From Acanthornis magna (lineage: Eukaryota; Chordata; Aves; Passeriformes; Acanthizidae), in NCBI GenBank assembly GCA_036785705.1, contig JAWUZG010000983.1, positions 25,503-89,502 on the forward strand: a stretch of DNA of 64,000 nucleotides, read 5' to 3'. A model generated the notes under the pieces. It was not told the origin of the DNA, searched no databases, and saw only the letters and a list, made by a program, of their open reading frames with translations. Shown piece by piece: positions 1 through 11,630 of this stretch. The first letter of the stretch is position 1, and every line of letters starts with the position of its first letter. The translations under genes were made by a program, and so were the position numbers.

Positions 1-335
1 AAGATTTGAAATTATTTACACTGCATTAAACAGTTTCCTTTATATATATACATTATATATATAAAATATATATATTATATATTACATATATAATTATAAT
101 ATATAATAACATATTATATATTATTATATATTATATATTATATATTATATATTATATATTATATCGCATTGTATATTATAGAATTATATAAATATAAATA
201 TAAATATAAATATAAATATAAATATAAATATAAATATAAATATAAATATAAATATAAATATATATATATATATATGAAGTGTATTATATTTTTAATATAT
301 CTATTTTATATATATATATATATATATAACAAGGA
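1..335. repeat. AT-rich microsatellite block
   Basis: Mixed (TA)n and TATAT-rich sequence from about 40 to 328, with a clean (AAATAT)n hexamer array at about 188-262. Confidence 0.9.
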
Positions 336-1680
336 CTAAATTCCTTTGGAGTGTGACTCCAGTGAGCTCTGCCCACTGATATTGGGAAAAACATGGGATC
401 CTCTTTGTCAATTGAAATTTTTACTGTTTTAAGTTATTAATTTGAAGTCCTCACTGTGTAATAAAGAAACCAAGACTAAGAGCAAAGCCTTTTCCTGCTC
501 CCAGGATGATTTTCTCTGCCTGCCAGCCCGAGAGGGAAACAAAGAAGGTGCCTGAGGAATCCTCTTCATGTCACACCATGAGAGAATTCCCGAATCTTGT
601 GCAATGAATGGTGTGGGATCTGCAGCTCTTCTCCAAATGGGTGCTGCTGGGCTGGCTGGATGATCCTGAAGGTCTCTTCCAATGCTATATTTCCATTATT
701 TGTCTTTTATTGAGTACTCCTAACATCTCCACAGTGACCTACAGAGGATTTCTGTTTTTTCCTGAGGATTTCTTGGACAAAACCAGCTGTGCATGTTCTG
801 GATCATGGAATCTTTAGATGGGCTCTGCAGGGTGGTGGAGTTGGTCTCCAAGTGGAAATCCAAACATTTCCTGTTCCATCAGAATTCCTGCACAGGGAAT
901 GAACCCTTGGAAGCACCAGGAACAGAGGGACCTGCAGGTGGGCAACAGCTCCATGAGAGTTGGATCAAAGTCACAATTCCAGTTGGATTTTCTGAGACCT
1001 GAAAATGCTGAAGAAATGCCTGAAATCTGCGTTTTCTGCCCAGACACACTTTTTGTACAGAAAAAGGATTTTTGAATGGAGAAAAAAAAATAAAGATGTC
1101 CAGGAAAACCTGATGCAGAAATTGTTGTGTCTGTAAGAAAGGGAGAGACAGAGCCTGGCTGAACATTCTCCACTTTAATAAACTGGAATTTGGGAAGAGC
1201 CACCACGATCAGGGAAGCAGGAGACAGGTGGGCTCTACTGGAACAGGGAGAAATGCATTTGCTTGATTATTTTTCTGCTTTTCTCATATATTTACCAGAT
1301 TCTGAGCATTTCTGCACTGTATCAGCACTATGAACAGCAACATGGCTTTGGCATGTGTGATTTCTAAGGGTGAAAGGATCAAACCTCATCACTTCTCTAA
1401 ATTGATCTGCGTTAGAGATTCCTCGGAGAAAATGTAGGTTTAAACTTGATGAAATTGGATCACTTGGCTCATGATATTATATTTACACAACACAATTTAT
1501 TAGCAGCAAATTCCTGCCCAGAGAAGAGGATAAACAGCTGGAAAAGCAGGGAGAGGCTTCATGGGGGAGGCGTCATTTTAATTGCACGGAATTCCATTAT
1601 CACTTCCCCAGCACTGGGAGGATTGCTCAGCACAATCACCGAGCCCTCTGGAAGGAGCTGAAGTGGCAAATCAGCCAATT

Positions 1681-2105
1681 TCCCAGAATTAGAGGATCCT
1701 GGAAACCCTGGGGCTGGAAAAGCCCTCCCAGCCCAAGGAGCCCAAGCTGTGCCCCATGCCCACCTTGTCCCCAGCCCAGAGCCCTGAGTGCCACGGCCAG
1801 GCCTTGCTGGGACACCTGCAGGGATGGGCACTGCAAAGCTCCCTGGGCAGCCCTGCCAAGGCCTGAGCACCCTTTCCATGGAGAAATTGCTCCTGCTGTC
1901 CAAGCCCAGCCTCCCCTGGCCCAGCCTGAGGCCGTTCCCTCTCCTCCTGTCCCTGTTCCCTGCCAGCACAGCCCGACCCCCCCGGCTGTCCCCTCCTGGC
2001 AGGAGCTGTGCAGAGCCACAAGGTTCCCCTGAGCCTCCTTTTCTCCAGGCTGAGCCCTTTCCCAGCTCCCTCAGCCGCTCCTGGGGCTCAGCCCCTGCCC
2101 AGCTC
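1681..2105 (-). mobile_element. CR1 LINE fragment
   Basis: GC-rich CR1 3' region in reverse orientation, nearly identical to the copies at 4988, 35061, 38756 and 63385. It starts with the tail-proximal ggctggaaaagccctccc block and breaks off in the cagcccctgcccagctc block. Confidence 0.9.
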
Positions 2106-4478
2106 TCTGTACCTGTGCTGCTTCTCATTTTCCTGCCCTGGCTCTGGGACAAGGCCATGGCCAAGGGCTGCTGCCACCCCAATGTTTGCAGAGCAATCCA
2201 CCAAGCCCATCCTTCAGGTTCCTGACAAAACCTTTCATTCCTCTGACAAAGGAGCGATGCCAGTCCTTGGTTGTCTCCCAGGTGATGAGATTTCAGGCTC
2301 CTCTTGCCAGAAATGCACAGGATGCAGCCTGACTTGATTTATTAATTTATTTTTCTATTTTATTTATTTATTTTGCATAAGATACCAACAAAGCTTAACA
2401 TCCTTTTTTTCACCTGTGACAGGAAGGCGCTGAAGCAGAAATTCAGCCATTCTGGCACAGCCTGTGCCTGTTTACAATCGCTGAAGGCACAAAGAGACCT
2501 CAAGAAATTATCTGGGGCTCGGAAACCTTCAATGATTGTGTGTTAGAGCAGATTTTTCTTTTTTCCCTGCTTTGAGGTTGTGGAAAGAATTTCCTGGGAG
2601 CTGAGAGATGCTTCACCCACGGACAGCACCCTCATGGTGTCTCCTGCTCCACATATTACCCGAGCCTTTCAAATCTATTTCTGCAACATTTTAGGTCCAT
2701 TTGCCTCACAAAATGCCTCCCTTGGTGCTTCCCCAACACATCAACAATAAATGATGCCTTTTCCAGCTGCATTTAACCCCTCAATGCCCTCCACTGGCCC
2801 CAAGGCTTCCTCAGCTTCCCAGCTAGGAAGTTCTCCTTGTATCCAGCAGAAACTAATTCTGGATATTGCTTAGCTCTCTGCTCCCCTCTAAGCACTGAGA
2901 GTTTCCTGCTGCCTTCCACCTGTTACATATTTGAAGACTCTCATCATGTTTCTTCTCTGTCCTATTTTCTCTAGATTAAAAACACCAAACCCAGTTCTTT
3001 GAGATTTCCCTCCAGGGTCAGCTTTTTAAAGACTTTTAGCACCTTCTTGCGCTCTCAGGACTTTCCTTAATTGGCCTCGTGAGGAAGTTGGAGACCACGA
3101 TGGGGTTTCTCGAGTTCAGAGACTAAAGGGAATCGTTCATTTTGCACTTTCAGACCTCCCCAGGGCTGAGTGGGAGGGCAGAAATTATTCCATGCATCCC
3201 AACCAGCCCATTTAGACATTTCAGGACAATCCTTGCTTTCCCACACCATCGTTAGTTCTCAGGGATCCTAAGTTCTTCCAAAATCCCCATGGATTTTTGT
3301 CCAGGTGTTTTGCCTTGTAGGCTCCTTTCACTGGGAGGTTTATTCTTATCAAAAACTGAGTTTACACCTGCACTGAATCTGGCTGTTTTCACACCATTTC
3401 CTCAATGGATCAAGATGTTAATCCTGGTAGAACTTTCCCACTCGATCCACCATCCTCCAAAACACGAGGAGAACAGGGAATGGCACAAACCCTGGGCAGG
3501 GCATCTGCAAAGGCGCTTCCCATAATTCTGCCATGCCAACAACAACCCCTGTTGGAGGATTTTCGATGTTTCAAACAGCTGAGTGCACCTCACAATGGTT
3601 TCATTTCAGTTCCCTCGCAGGAGGCTGTGCTGAAACCTCACTCCAGTCAAGATATGCAATATCTATTGTCCATAAGAGCTGCTACTTGTCAGGGGAGGAA
3701 ATGAGCCTGGCTCGGCAGGATTTGTTCCTGGCAAATCATTCTTGGCCTCCACTTATCATTTCATTATTTCCCATGCACAAAAGAAAACTTTGTTTCATTA
3801 TTTGTTTCCATAAATTTCCAGGAATCCAAGTTGGGCCGTTTTCTCCCCTGCCATTCCCCAAGCTGCTTTGTTTTCTCGTTTTCCAAGCAGGTACTGCAAT
3901 CACCTGTGCCTGCTCTTCCCTTCCCCAGGTGTGGGAAAGGATTCCTTGTGGATTGCTCTGGGATTGCTTCAGGCAGTTCCCCACGCGCCCTGCGCTGGTT
4001 TCTGTCAGCTCTGGCTGGATGGAAAAACCCCAGCCCACTGAAATGTTCTGCTCTGCTCTCTGTGCTTTAGCCCTTGGTGGTTACTCAATGGGCCATTGTT
4101 CGTTCTCCTTGCTGAGGAGTGAGGGGAAAAGCCATCCATCGTTTTGGCATTCCCTGGGTTACCTCTTCCCATCCTGCCATCCTTGGGGAAGAGCAGATCA
4201 GTTTTTCACCGCTGTCTTGCTCTAATACTAAAGGACAAAAACACCTTCCTGGCACTTTCTCTTTCCTTTGCTAATTATATTGATTTTATTTGTTTTCACT
4301 CCTACAGGATTCTGCTTTTATTCCCATCCCCGGTTTGCTGGAGTGTCTGGTCACACTGGAGGGTTAATGAGCCACTCTTTGGGATTTACTCAAGTTGTGG
4401 CCTGAAGATGGGACACAGGAACCGACCTTGTGCCCGTGGTGGCTCTGCAGCTTCTGCATTTGAAGTTGTTTCCTCACC

Positions 4479-4690
4479 ATGGAATCGTGGAATGGTTTGG
4501 GTTGGAGGGATCTTAAAGCTCATCCAGTCCCTCCCCCTGTCATGGGCAGGGAACTTTCCACGAGGTTCCACATCCAGCCTGGCCTTGGACACTGCCAGGG
4601 ACCCAGGGGCAGCCACAGCTTCTCTGGCACCCTGTGCCTCCCCATCCTCCCAGGGAACAACTCCTTCCCAGTCTCCCATCTAATCTCATT
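4479..4690 (-). mobile_element. CR1 LINE fragment
   Basis: Begins with the reversed CR1 3' tail (ggaatcgtggaatggtttgg) followed by the CR1 block atccagcctggccttggaca. 5'-truncated. Confidence 0.9.
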
Positions 4691-4987
4691 TTGTATCTCT
4701 CTAATCTTATCTTGTACTCCCCACAAGCCACAATTTGTTACAATTCCTTTTGGACTCCCTCACTGCCCTGCCACTCTCCCAGTTTAAAACTTTTCTAAGT
4801 TGGGACCTCTTTTTCCCGGAGGTCCCCCTGGCACTCAGCATTTCGGGATAACCCAGCTGAGCCCTCCTGGTGCCTGCACCTCCCAAACCACACCGTAACT
4901 CCCACTGTGCCAGAGCTTCATCTGGGAGGACTGGGCCTCGTCAGAACCCCGGATCCCTCCACAGTCATTCCCATTCCCAGCCATATT

Positions 4988-5297
4988 TCCCAGGATCCCA
5001 GGATCGCTGAGGCTGGAAAAGCCCTCCCAGCCCATGGAGGCCAAGCTGTGCCCCATGGCCACCTTGTCCCCAGCCCAGAGCACTGAGTGCCACGGCCAGG
5101 CCTTGCTGGGACACCTGCAGGGATGGGCACTGCAAAGCTCCCTGGGCAGCCCTGCCAAGGCCTGAGCACCCTTTCCATGGAGAAATTGCTCCTGCTGTCC
5201 AAGCCCAGCCTCCCCTGGCCCAGCCTGAGGCCGTTCCCTCTCCTCCTGTCCCTGTTCCCTGCCAGCACAGCCCGACCCCCCCGGCTGTCCCCTCCGG
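4988..5297 (-). mobile_element. CR1 LINE fragment
   Basis: Same young GC-rich CR1 subfamily as at 1681, with tail aggatcgctgaggctggaaa. It ends abruptly at gctgtcccctccgg, the 5' truncation point. Confidence 0.9.
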
Positions 5298-6281
5298 TCA
5301 CGAATTGTGGAGACTCCTGGTCCTCCCTGGCAGAGCCATTAACACACAGGGTCTCTGTGAAAGGGCCAGGGGAGTCACAACAACTTTCCTGACCACCCTG
5401 GGCTGAGGTTTTTGGAGGGCAGGACACTTTTGGGGTATTAGGATAAACAGCAGGAAGATGCCCCTTCCTCCCCTTTCCACAGAAAAGAACAATGAGCCAT
5501 AAACACATTGTGCTTCCTCTAGGGTGTGATGGGTTTGGGATGGGCTGGGATTACCTGCAGTTGAAGGTTCTTTAGATTCTGGTGCCTCAGCTTGAGACAG
5601 TCAAGAGTTCAAGTGAATATTTCAAGAAGTTGCTGTGTTCCCCATTCAGAACACTTCACATGTGTAGCACCAATTGAATTCAATCCATCTGGGATCATTC
5701 AGCACTTCTGCAAATGAGACCACAAAATGTCAATTCAGACACTCAGAAACTGAGAGAGTGAAATTCACGGCCACCTGCAAGAAGTGTGGTTTAACTGACT
5801 TAGCCAGCCTCACCCAAGCAGGGAAGGAGGATTCAATCCCTTCCTAAGGCACATCCCAGCTGGTTTAAACCCAAGAGCTCATCCTTTTCCACATGATCCT
5901 GTGCAAATTTACTGCTCATCTTCCGTCTGCTGAAACAAATGTGGAAAAACTTCTGGAGACAGCAGCCTCCTCCACTATGTCATCCTGACACAGCTCCAGA
6001 GTGGCTCCACCCTGAAAAATAAATGTGGCACAGAGCCCATGGAAAAGAAAAGTAGGCAATTATCTACTTTGCATATGCAGATGCAAAGGAGAGGAAGGAG
6101 AAATAACGCTCCTCATTATGTGGTATTGATTTTGCAACCTAGTCCTCATGTAAAGCAGATTGGATGTGTGCAATTATGCAGCTTTTTAAAAAGTAAACAG
6201 GGAAAAGAATCCCAACTCCTTCCATCGTGCAGCATCACATTGTGGCAGATGGACATGGAGCTGCTGCAGCAATTCCAGAGG

Positions 6282-6376
6282 AGGCACCAGGATGAGCAGA
6301 GGGATGGAGAGCTCTGCTGGGAGGAAAGGCTGTGAGAGTTGGGATTGTTCAGCCTGGAGAGGAGAAGCTTTGGGGT
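6282..6376 (+). mobile_element. CR1 LINE fragment, inverted partner of the next copy
   Basis: Forward CR1 segment containing gagagttgggattgttcagc. It is about 95% complementary to 6765-6857, forming a long inverted repeat with the adjacent reverse copy. Confidence 0.85.
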
Positions 6377-6416
6377 GACCTAAAGGAAATGCCTGAAGGG
6401 AGCTGACAGGAAAGGT

Positions 6417-6860
6417 CACAGATCCATGGATAGGTTTGGGTTGAAGCGACCCTAAATCCCATCCAGTGCCACCCCTGCCATGGCAGGGACACCTCCCACT
6501 GTCCCAGGCTGCTCCAACCACAATGTCCAGCCTGGCCTTGGACACTGCCAGGGATCCAGGGGCAGCCACAGCTTCTCTGGCCACCCTGGGCCAGGGCCTG
6601 CCCACCCTCCCAGGGAACAATTCCTCATTCCCAACATCCCACCCAGCCCTGCCCTCTGCCACTGGCAACCATTCCCTGCCTCCTGTCCCTGCAGCCCTTG
6701 CAAATTGTCTCTCTCCATGGTTCCTGGGGCTCCTTCAGGCCCTGCAAGGCCACCCTGAGCTCAGCCCAAAGCTTCTCCTCTCCAGGCTGAACAATCCCAA
6801 CTCTCGCAGCCTTTCCTCCCAGCACAGCTCTCCATCCCTCTGCTCACCCTGGTGCCTTCT
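6417..6860 (-). mobile_element. CR1 LINE fragment
   Basis: Reversed CR1 with tail atggataggtttgggttgaa, the ctgccatggcagggacacct block and onward to the ctctgctcaccctggtgcc block. Belongs to the same subfamily as 41848 and 43380. Confidence 0.9.
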
Positions 6861-7569
6861 CTGGACACACAAATTCATGATTTTTCCTGTTCTCTTTTAG
6901 CTCATTCATCTTCCTACTACCCCATCTTTCCCTATCCTAATCTTCAAATCTACCCTTTCTTTATCCCAGTCTTTTCTCACCTATTCTCCTCCCTTTCCCT
7001 TTCCCCTCTCTTTTACATGCTCTCACTAGGTCCTAGTCCTAAATCCCAAACCCATGAAATGTGTGGTGTTCAGGGACAAACTTCCTGGAGAAGGTGAGGA
7101 AATAAAAGGGAGAGCAGGCCTGGACCTGCACTGCACCCCTGCCTATAGCCAGACAAACAAAGCCTCACCTGGCAGGGCAATTCCTCTTTCCAAAGATAAT
7201 CCCTGTTTTCTACCAACACCTCTCAAAATCTCTCCTGATCTGGAGCTGGAGATAACCAACATCCCAGCTCTAAACCTGTGATAAATTTTATTTTGATATT
7301 GAACAACATGGCATAGGTAGAAATTAAAGTATTTAATAAAAGGAGAGAATTGCCTCTTCTGGTGCACAAAAGACCTGGTGCAAAAGAAGGTTTAGTCCAG
7401 CCTAACCAAGAGATTACTAAAACCCAAAATAACTGTGGTTAGAGAGGCCCTGAATAGTGTTTCTGAGCTTCTAAAAGTGCAATTTTTTTTTCTTTCATTT
7501 TCTCCCTTAACCCTGCCATGCTGGACCAGCTTCTTTGTCAGGAGTCTGAGATATTGCAGGATGTTTTTT

Positions 7570-7770
7570 CATAGAATCCCAGAATTGCTGAGGTTGGAAA
7601 AGCCCTCCCAGACCATCGAGTCCAACCTGTGAGCCCCTGCCAAGTCCTGAGCACCCTTTCCATAAGGAAATTCCTCCTGATGTCCAACCGGAGCCTCCCC
7701 TGGCCCAGCCTGAGGCCGTTCCCTCTCCTCCTGTCCCTGTTCCCTGCCAGCACAGCCCGACCCCCACTTT
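7570..7770 (-). mobile_element. CR1 LINE fragment with internal deletion
   Basis: The reversed tail atagaatcccagaattgctg is joined to the gagcaccctttccat and ggccgttccctctcctcct blocks. The middle segment present in the 1681 copy is missing. Confidence 0.88.
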
Positions 7771-8269
7771 CCTACAGCCCTAAAACATTCCCAACATGTT
7801 TTCCAAAGAAAACCTGTATTTCCATAAGTAAATAGAATGCACAAGGACATACCTTTATCTTGTGCTTTATTACAAAGGGTGATTCATTAAGGGTGAAATT
7901 ATTCATCCATGCTCTCTGTGCTGCTCTCTGGGATAGGGATGGATGGGAAAGACACCAGGATGCAGAGAGGATGGTTTGCCCAAATTCCAGCATGAAAAGG
8001 TCAGGATATTTTGCATGACACTTATTACTTGAATAAAGTAAATCAAATCTGTATTAGGGAGTTTATGTTTCCTTATTGAGTATTCAGGGCATGGCCCCGA
8101 CTTGTTCAGATCTTCTTCTCTAACCTTGTTCTTTGAAATATTAAATATTGGATATCATCCTACAGTCTTTGGATGCTTTTGGACATTCAGTGTAGGTTGG
8201 ACTTACATCAGTGCTGAAAGATTTGGGGATCATCCCGAGCTTCCCCAAACAGATGGACAGGGCAGGAGT

Positions 8270-8650
8270 GGGCAGGGCTGGAGGTGTCCAGGGAAGGGAA
8301 CGGAGCTGGGCAGGGGCTGAGCCCCAGGAGCGGCTGAGGGAGCTGGGAAAGGGCTCAGCCTGGAGAAAAGGAGGCTCAGGGGAACCTTGTGGCTCTGCAC
8401 AGCTCCTGCCAGGAGGGGACAGCCGGGGGGGTCGGGCTGTGCTGCCGTGTCCAGGCAGGTTCAGGTTAGAGATTGTAAAATATTTTTTGGAATGAGTTGC
8501 CCAGGGAGGTTTGGAGTCCCTGTCTATGGAAGTATCCCAGAGGAGCATGGATGTGGCCCTTGGGGACAGGGCCTGGGGTGCTGCTGGTGCTGCTGGGGTG
8601 GCACTGCATGGTCCTGAAGGGCTCTTCCCACCCTGATGACTCTGGGATGC
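8270..8650 (+). mobile_element. CR1 LINE fragment, apparently mosaic
   Basis: 8270-8442 matches the young GC-rich CR1 body. From about 8443 the sequence changes to a different CR1 3' end (gttgcccagggaggtttgga ... gtcctgaagggctcttccca). The break could be template switching, recombination or nested insertion. Confidence 0.8.
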
Positions 8651-10447
8651 TCCATGAGATGCCCACACACGTGTGACACTCCCACAGCTACAGTCACTAC
8701 CTGTGCTGCTGATGTGCACAGGAGAGCCTCAGGCACACACATCTCACTCCAGAGCTATCAAACACCCACCTGGGAATGGCTTCATGAGGTCTCAGCATCA
8801 AGAGTTTCTGCTGGCAGCAAATCCCATCACGGACAAAAGCACGCACAGGCTCAGGCTGATGTTTGGGGGATCTTGAGACAGCTTTAAATAGAGCTGTGGG
8901 TGGGATTAACAAAAAGGGGGGGAGTTGGCCACATGCAGATGTGTATTTTTAAGGGATTTCCGTGTGGAATGGAGTCAGAAGTGAGTATGAACAGTGACTG
9001 TAAATTTACATCCAACCGGGAATCCAGTATTGGCATTTGAAAGCAGCACTGGGAAGACAACAGGGACACGGATCAAATGTTTCCTTTTCTTCTGCCAGAG
9101 GAGTGTTTGAAGGAGGTAGAGCACTGGAAGAGCTGGGAATTAGAGCTCTCCCCACTCCTTTCTGCCCCTGGCCAAAATCTGACAGGTCCAAATGTGACAA
9201 AGAGAACATCATGGGTCACCTGTGGTGGAGCAAGGAGCACCTGGAGGGTGGGCATGGCTGATGTGGGCATGGCAGGGATACCTGGGCATTCCCACCTCAC
9301 CTGGATTTCCTTCAGAACTCGACAGGTGCATGTTCAGAATAAGGAAGAAGCTCAGGCCAGACAGCACTGTATTAAAAAGTGAAAAAAAAAACAGGGAAGC
9401 AAAGTAAAAGGAAGCAAACCCAGGGAGAGTTTGCATTGTGAGCACCAACAGGCAGTAAATTATCCCTGTCAGCTGCCTGGCAATTATTGCCTGAGCACGG
9501 AGGGGTGGGAGCTTGGGAATACCTGTAAACACTTCTGCACAGGCAATTTGTCTTGTAGCACTACCCAAAACAGCTCCCAGGACTCCCCCAGCCCTCGTGC
9601 CTGGAGGGCACAGGATGTGTTGCGAACCACGGGGAGCTCACACCTGCCTGAGGTGAGGAAAGGCCCACAGCAGTACCAGGGCTGGCTGAGCTGAAAGTCC
9701 TGCTGGAAAGCGCTGGGAGAAGTTTTCCATTTCCACGCCTGCCCTCAGGATCCATGGCACCCTCCCCGTGCAGGCAGAACAAAAGCAAATGACCCTGGCT
9801 ATGGAAAGGGCATGATTGGGCTGCCAGGGGAGGTTCTGAGACCTTCCTGGGTGGGCTGGGATTCCAGAGATATTCCATTGAAGTTTTTGATCTGGAGATC
9901 TGCTGCCTACTCTGCTTCCCCTTGAGCCTCGGGCATGGCGGGGCTGCTCTCTCATCCCTCTTTCCTCAGGACAATGATGGAAATTCATCTGACTGAGCAA
10001 TGATGGCTTCAACAGCCTGGACAGAAACTTGTCTCTCCTCAAAGCCAGACTGTTTGGCACGGGTGTGAGGGAAAGGGACAGCCCTGGAGGGATAAATCTG
10101 CTGTGGATGAGACAAAGAGTGTTCAAACAAACCCCCAGGTCCCCAAAGTCTTCTTTAGTGGGAGCAAGCGGTTCAGCTGCCAGCCCAGCCCCAGCTGGAC
10201 ACCGGCGGTGTCGGATGTGCTGCAGCCGGAGGTATCTGTGTCACTGACCTTGGTGGCTGCACGTGAGCACAACGCCAGGGGTGCGTGCCAGGCTGGGAAA
10301 TGTGAATCCAGAACCTCCCTGGCTGGGAGGACACGGGCACCAAGGCCAGACACACGGCTTTACCTCGATCCTGCTGCTCCTCGGGCCCCCAGAGCTGGGC
10401 ACATCCACCCCAGAGCTGGTCACCCCACGGGTGTGCCCTGAGCAGCT

Positions 10448-10915
10448 CGGAGGATCGGGAAGGTCCTGGGGGTGGCCGGAGGAGCTCTGAGGATGGGGAA
10501 TGCCTTGAGGGTGTACTGGGGAGTTCTGAGGATGGAGAAGTTCTGGGGGTGCACTGAGAAAGGGGAAGGTCCTAAGCCTGCGGTGGGGTGCTCTGAGGAT
10601 GGGGAATGCCCCGGGTGTCCATTGGGGAGTTCTGGGGATGGAGAAGTTCTGGGGATGCACTGATGTTGGGGAAGGTCCTAGGCCTGCGGTGGGGTGCTCT
10701 GAGGATGGGCAAGTTCTGGGGGTGCTCTGAGGATGGGGAATGTCCCAGGTGTCCATTGGGGAGCTCTGGGGATGGAGAAGTTCTGGGGGAGCTCTGAGGA
10801 TGGGGAATGTCCCAGATGTCCATTGGGGAGTTCTGGGGATGGAGAAGTTCTGGGGGTGCACCGAAGCACTCCGAAGATGGGGAAGGTGCAGGGTGTGCCC
10901 CGAGAAGGGGCACGT
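10448..10915. repeat. GC-rich minisatellite next to the promoter
   Basis: Imperfect units of about 60-70 bp built from gaggatggggaatg, tgtccattggggag and ctggggatggagaagttctg repeat from about 10448 to 10915, ending at the CpG island. No frame has regular stops, so long open frames on both strands are artefacts. Confidence 0.85.
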
Positions 10916-11163
10916 CCCGGGGGTGCCCGGCGGTGTCCGGAGGCTGCGGAAGGTTCTGGAAGGGGCCGCTGGGGCGGGCTGAGGGCCGCTGCCCAGCCCC
11001 GCTCCCCGGCCCGGCCGTGCCCTCAGCGTGCCCGCGCCGCCCCCGCCCCCGCCCCGCGCGGGGCACACGCGCGCGCCCGCGAGCTCCCCCCCCCCCCCCC
11101 CGGCTCGGCTCGGCGCGCGGCCCCGGCGGTCCGTGAGCGCGCGGGGGGAGCGGGGGGCGGCGC

Positions 11164-11179
11164 AGTGGAAATTTCCACT
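11164..11179. promoter_or_regulatory. 16-bp perfect palindrome, TonE (NFAT5) or kappaB-like site
   Basis: The palindrome agtggaaatttccact contains TGGAAATTTCC on both strands. This fits the tonicity-responsive element consensus TGGAAANNYNY twice, overlapping, and its core GGAAATTTCC also resembles a symmetrical Rel/NF-kappaB site. It lies about 420 bp before the MRPS6 ATG in the CpG island. SLC5A3 is a classical hypertonicity-induced NFAT5 target in mammals, so the position makes sense. Binding is inferred. Confidence 0.55.
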
Positions 11180-11585
11180 CCCTGCAGCAGCGGCGGCGGC
11201 GGCGGCGGCGGCTCGGCGGGGCCGGGGGCGGCGCCGGCCGCGGGGGCAGCGCGGGGTGGGCCCGGCTCGGCGCGGCCGTGCCCGCGCGGGGGTCCCGGCC
11301 CTCAGGCCGCGGCGCGGGGCGGCCCCGGCCCGGCGGGGGCGGCGCCTGGTGCGGGCAGGGCCAGCCCGGTGGAGCGTGCGCAGCTCCGGCGCCCTTTAAG
11401 CCGCGCCGCCCCTGCCCGCTCGGGCGTCTGAGCCGCGGGAGCCGCGCGGGAAGGAGCCGCCACAGCGCCGGGACGCGCTTTCCTCCTTCTGCTCCTCCCG
11501 TCCCCCTGCTCCTCCTCTCCGGCCTCGCCGCAGCCCCCTCCTCCCCACCCCGTGCCCCGCTCCTCCCGCCACTGCCAGCTCTAAG

Positions 11586-11630
11586 ATGCCCCGCTATGAA
11601 CTGGCTTTGATCGTGAAAGCTATGCAGAGG
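11586..11630 (+). CDS. MRPS6: MRPS6 coding exon 1 (mitochondrial ribosomal protein bS6m, N-terminus)
   Basis: Fifteen codons, MPRYELALIVKAMQR, match the conserved N-terminus of vertebrate MRPS6, the bacterial-S6-type protein of the mitochondrial ribosome small subunit, which has a ferredoxin-like fold and acts in the matrix. The exon ends AGG and is followed at 11631 by a consensus donor, gtgagt, in phase 0. It continues in frame into 41301. The ATG is the first in a strongly GC-rich leader and gives the family's usual start, so I chose it. No separate presequence is visible, as in mammals. In mammals this exon also heads SLC5A3 transcripts. The identity rests on recalled family sequence, since no search was run. 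Confidence 0.95.

Larger units (their letters stand above)
336..10447. other. Intergenic sequence upstream of MRPS6, no gene recognised
   Basis: Apart from the CR1 fragments listed separately I see no protein family, exon with splice sites or RNA gene. Open frames here are short or lie in CR1. A T/A-rich low-complexity tract occurs at about 2338-2382. The stretch 2760-3060 looks like an old, diverged retroposon tail but I cannot assign it. 6880-7020 is pyrimidine-rich. Confidence 0.6.
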
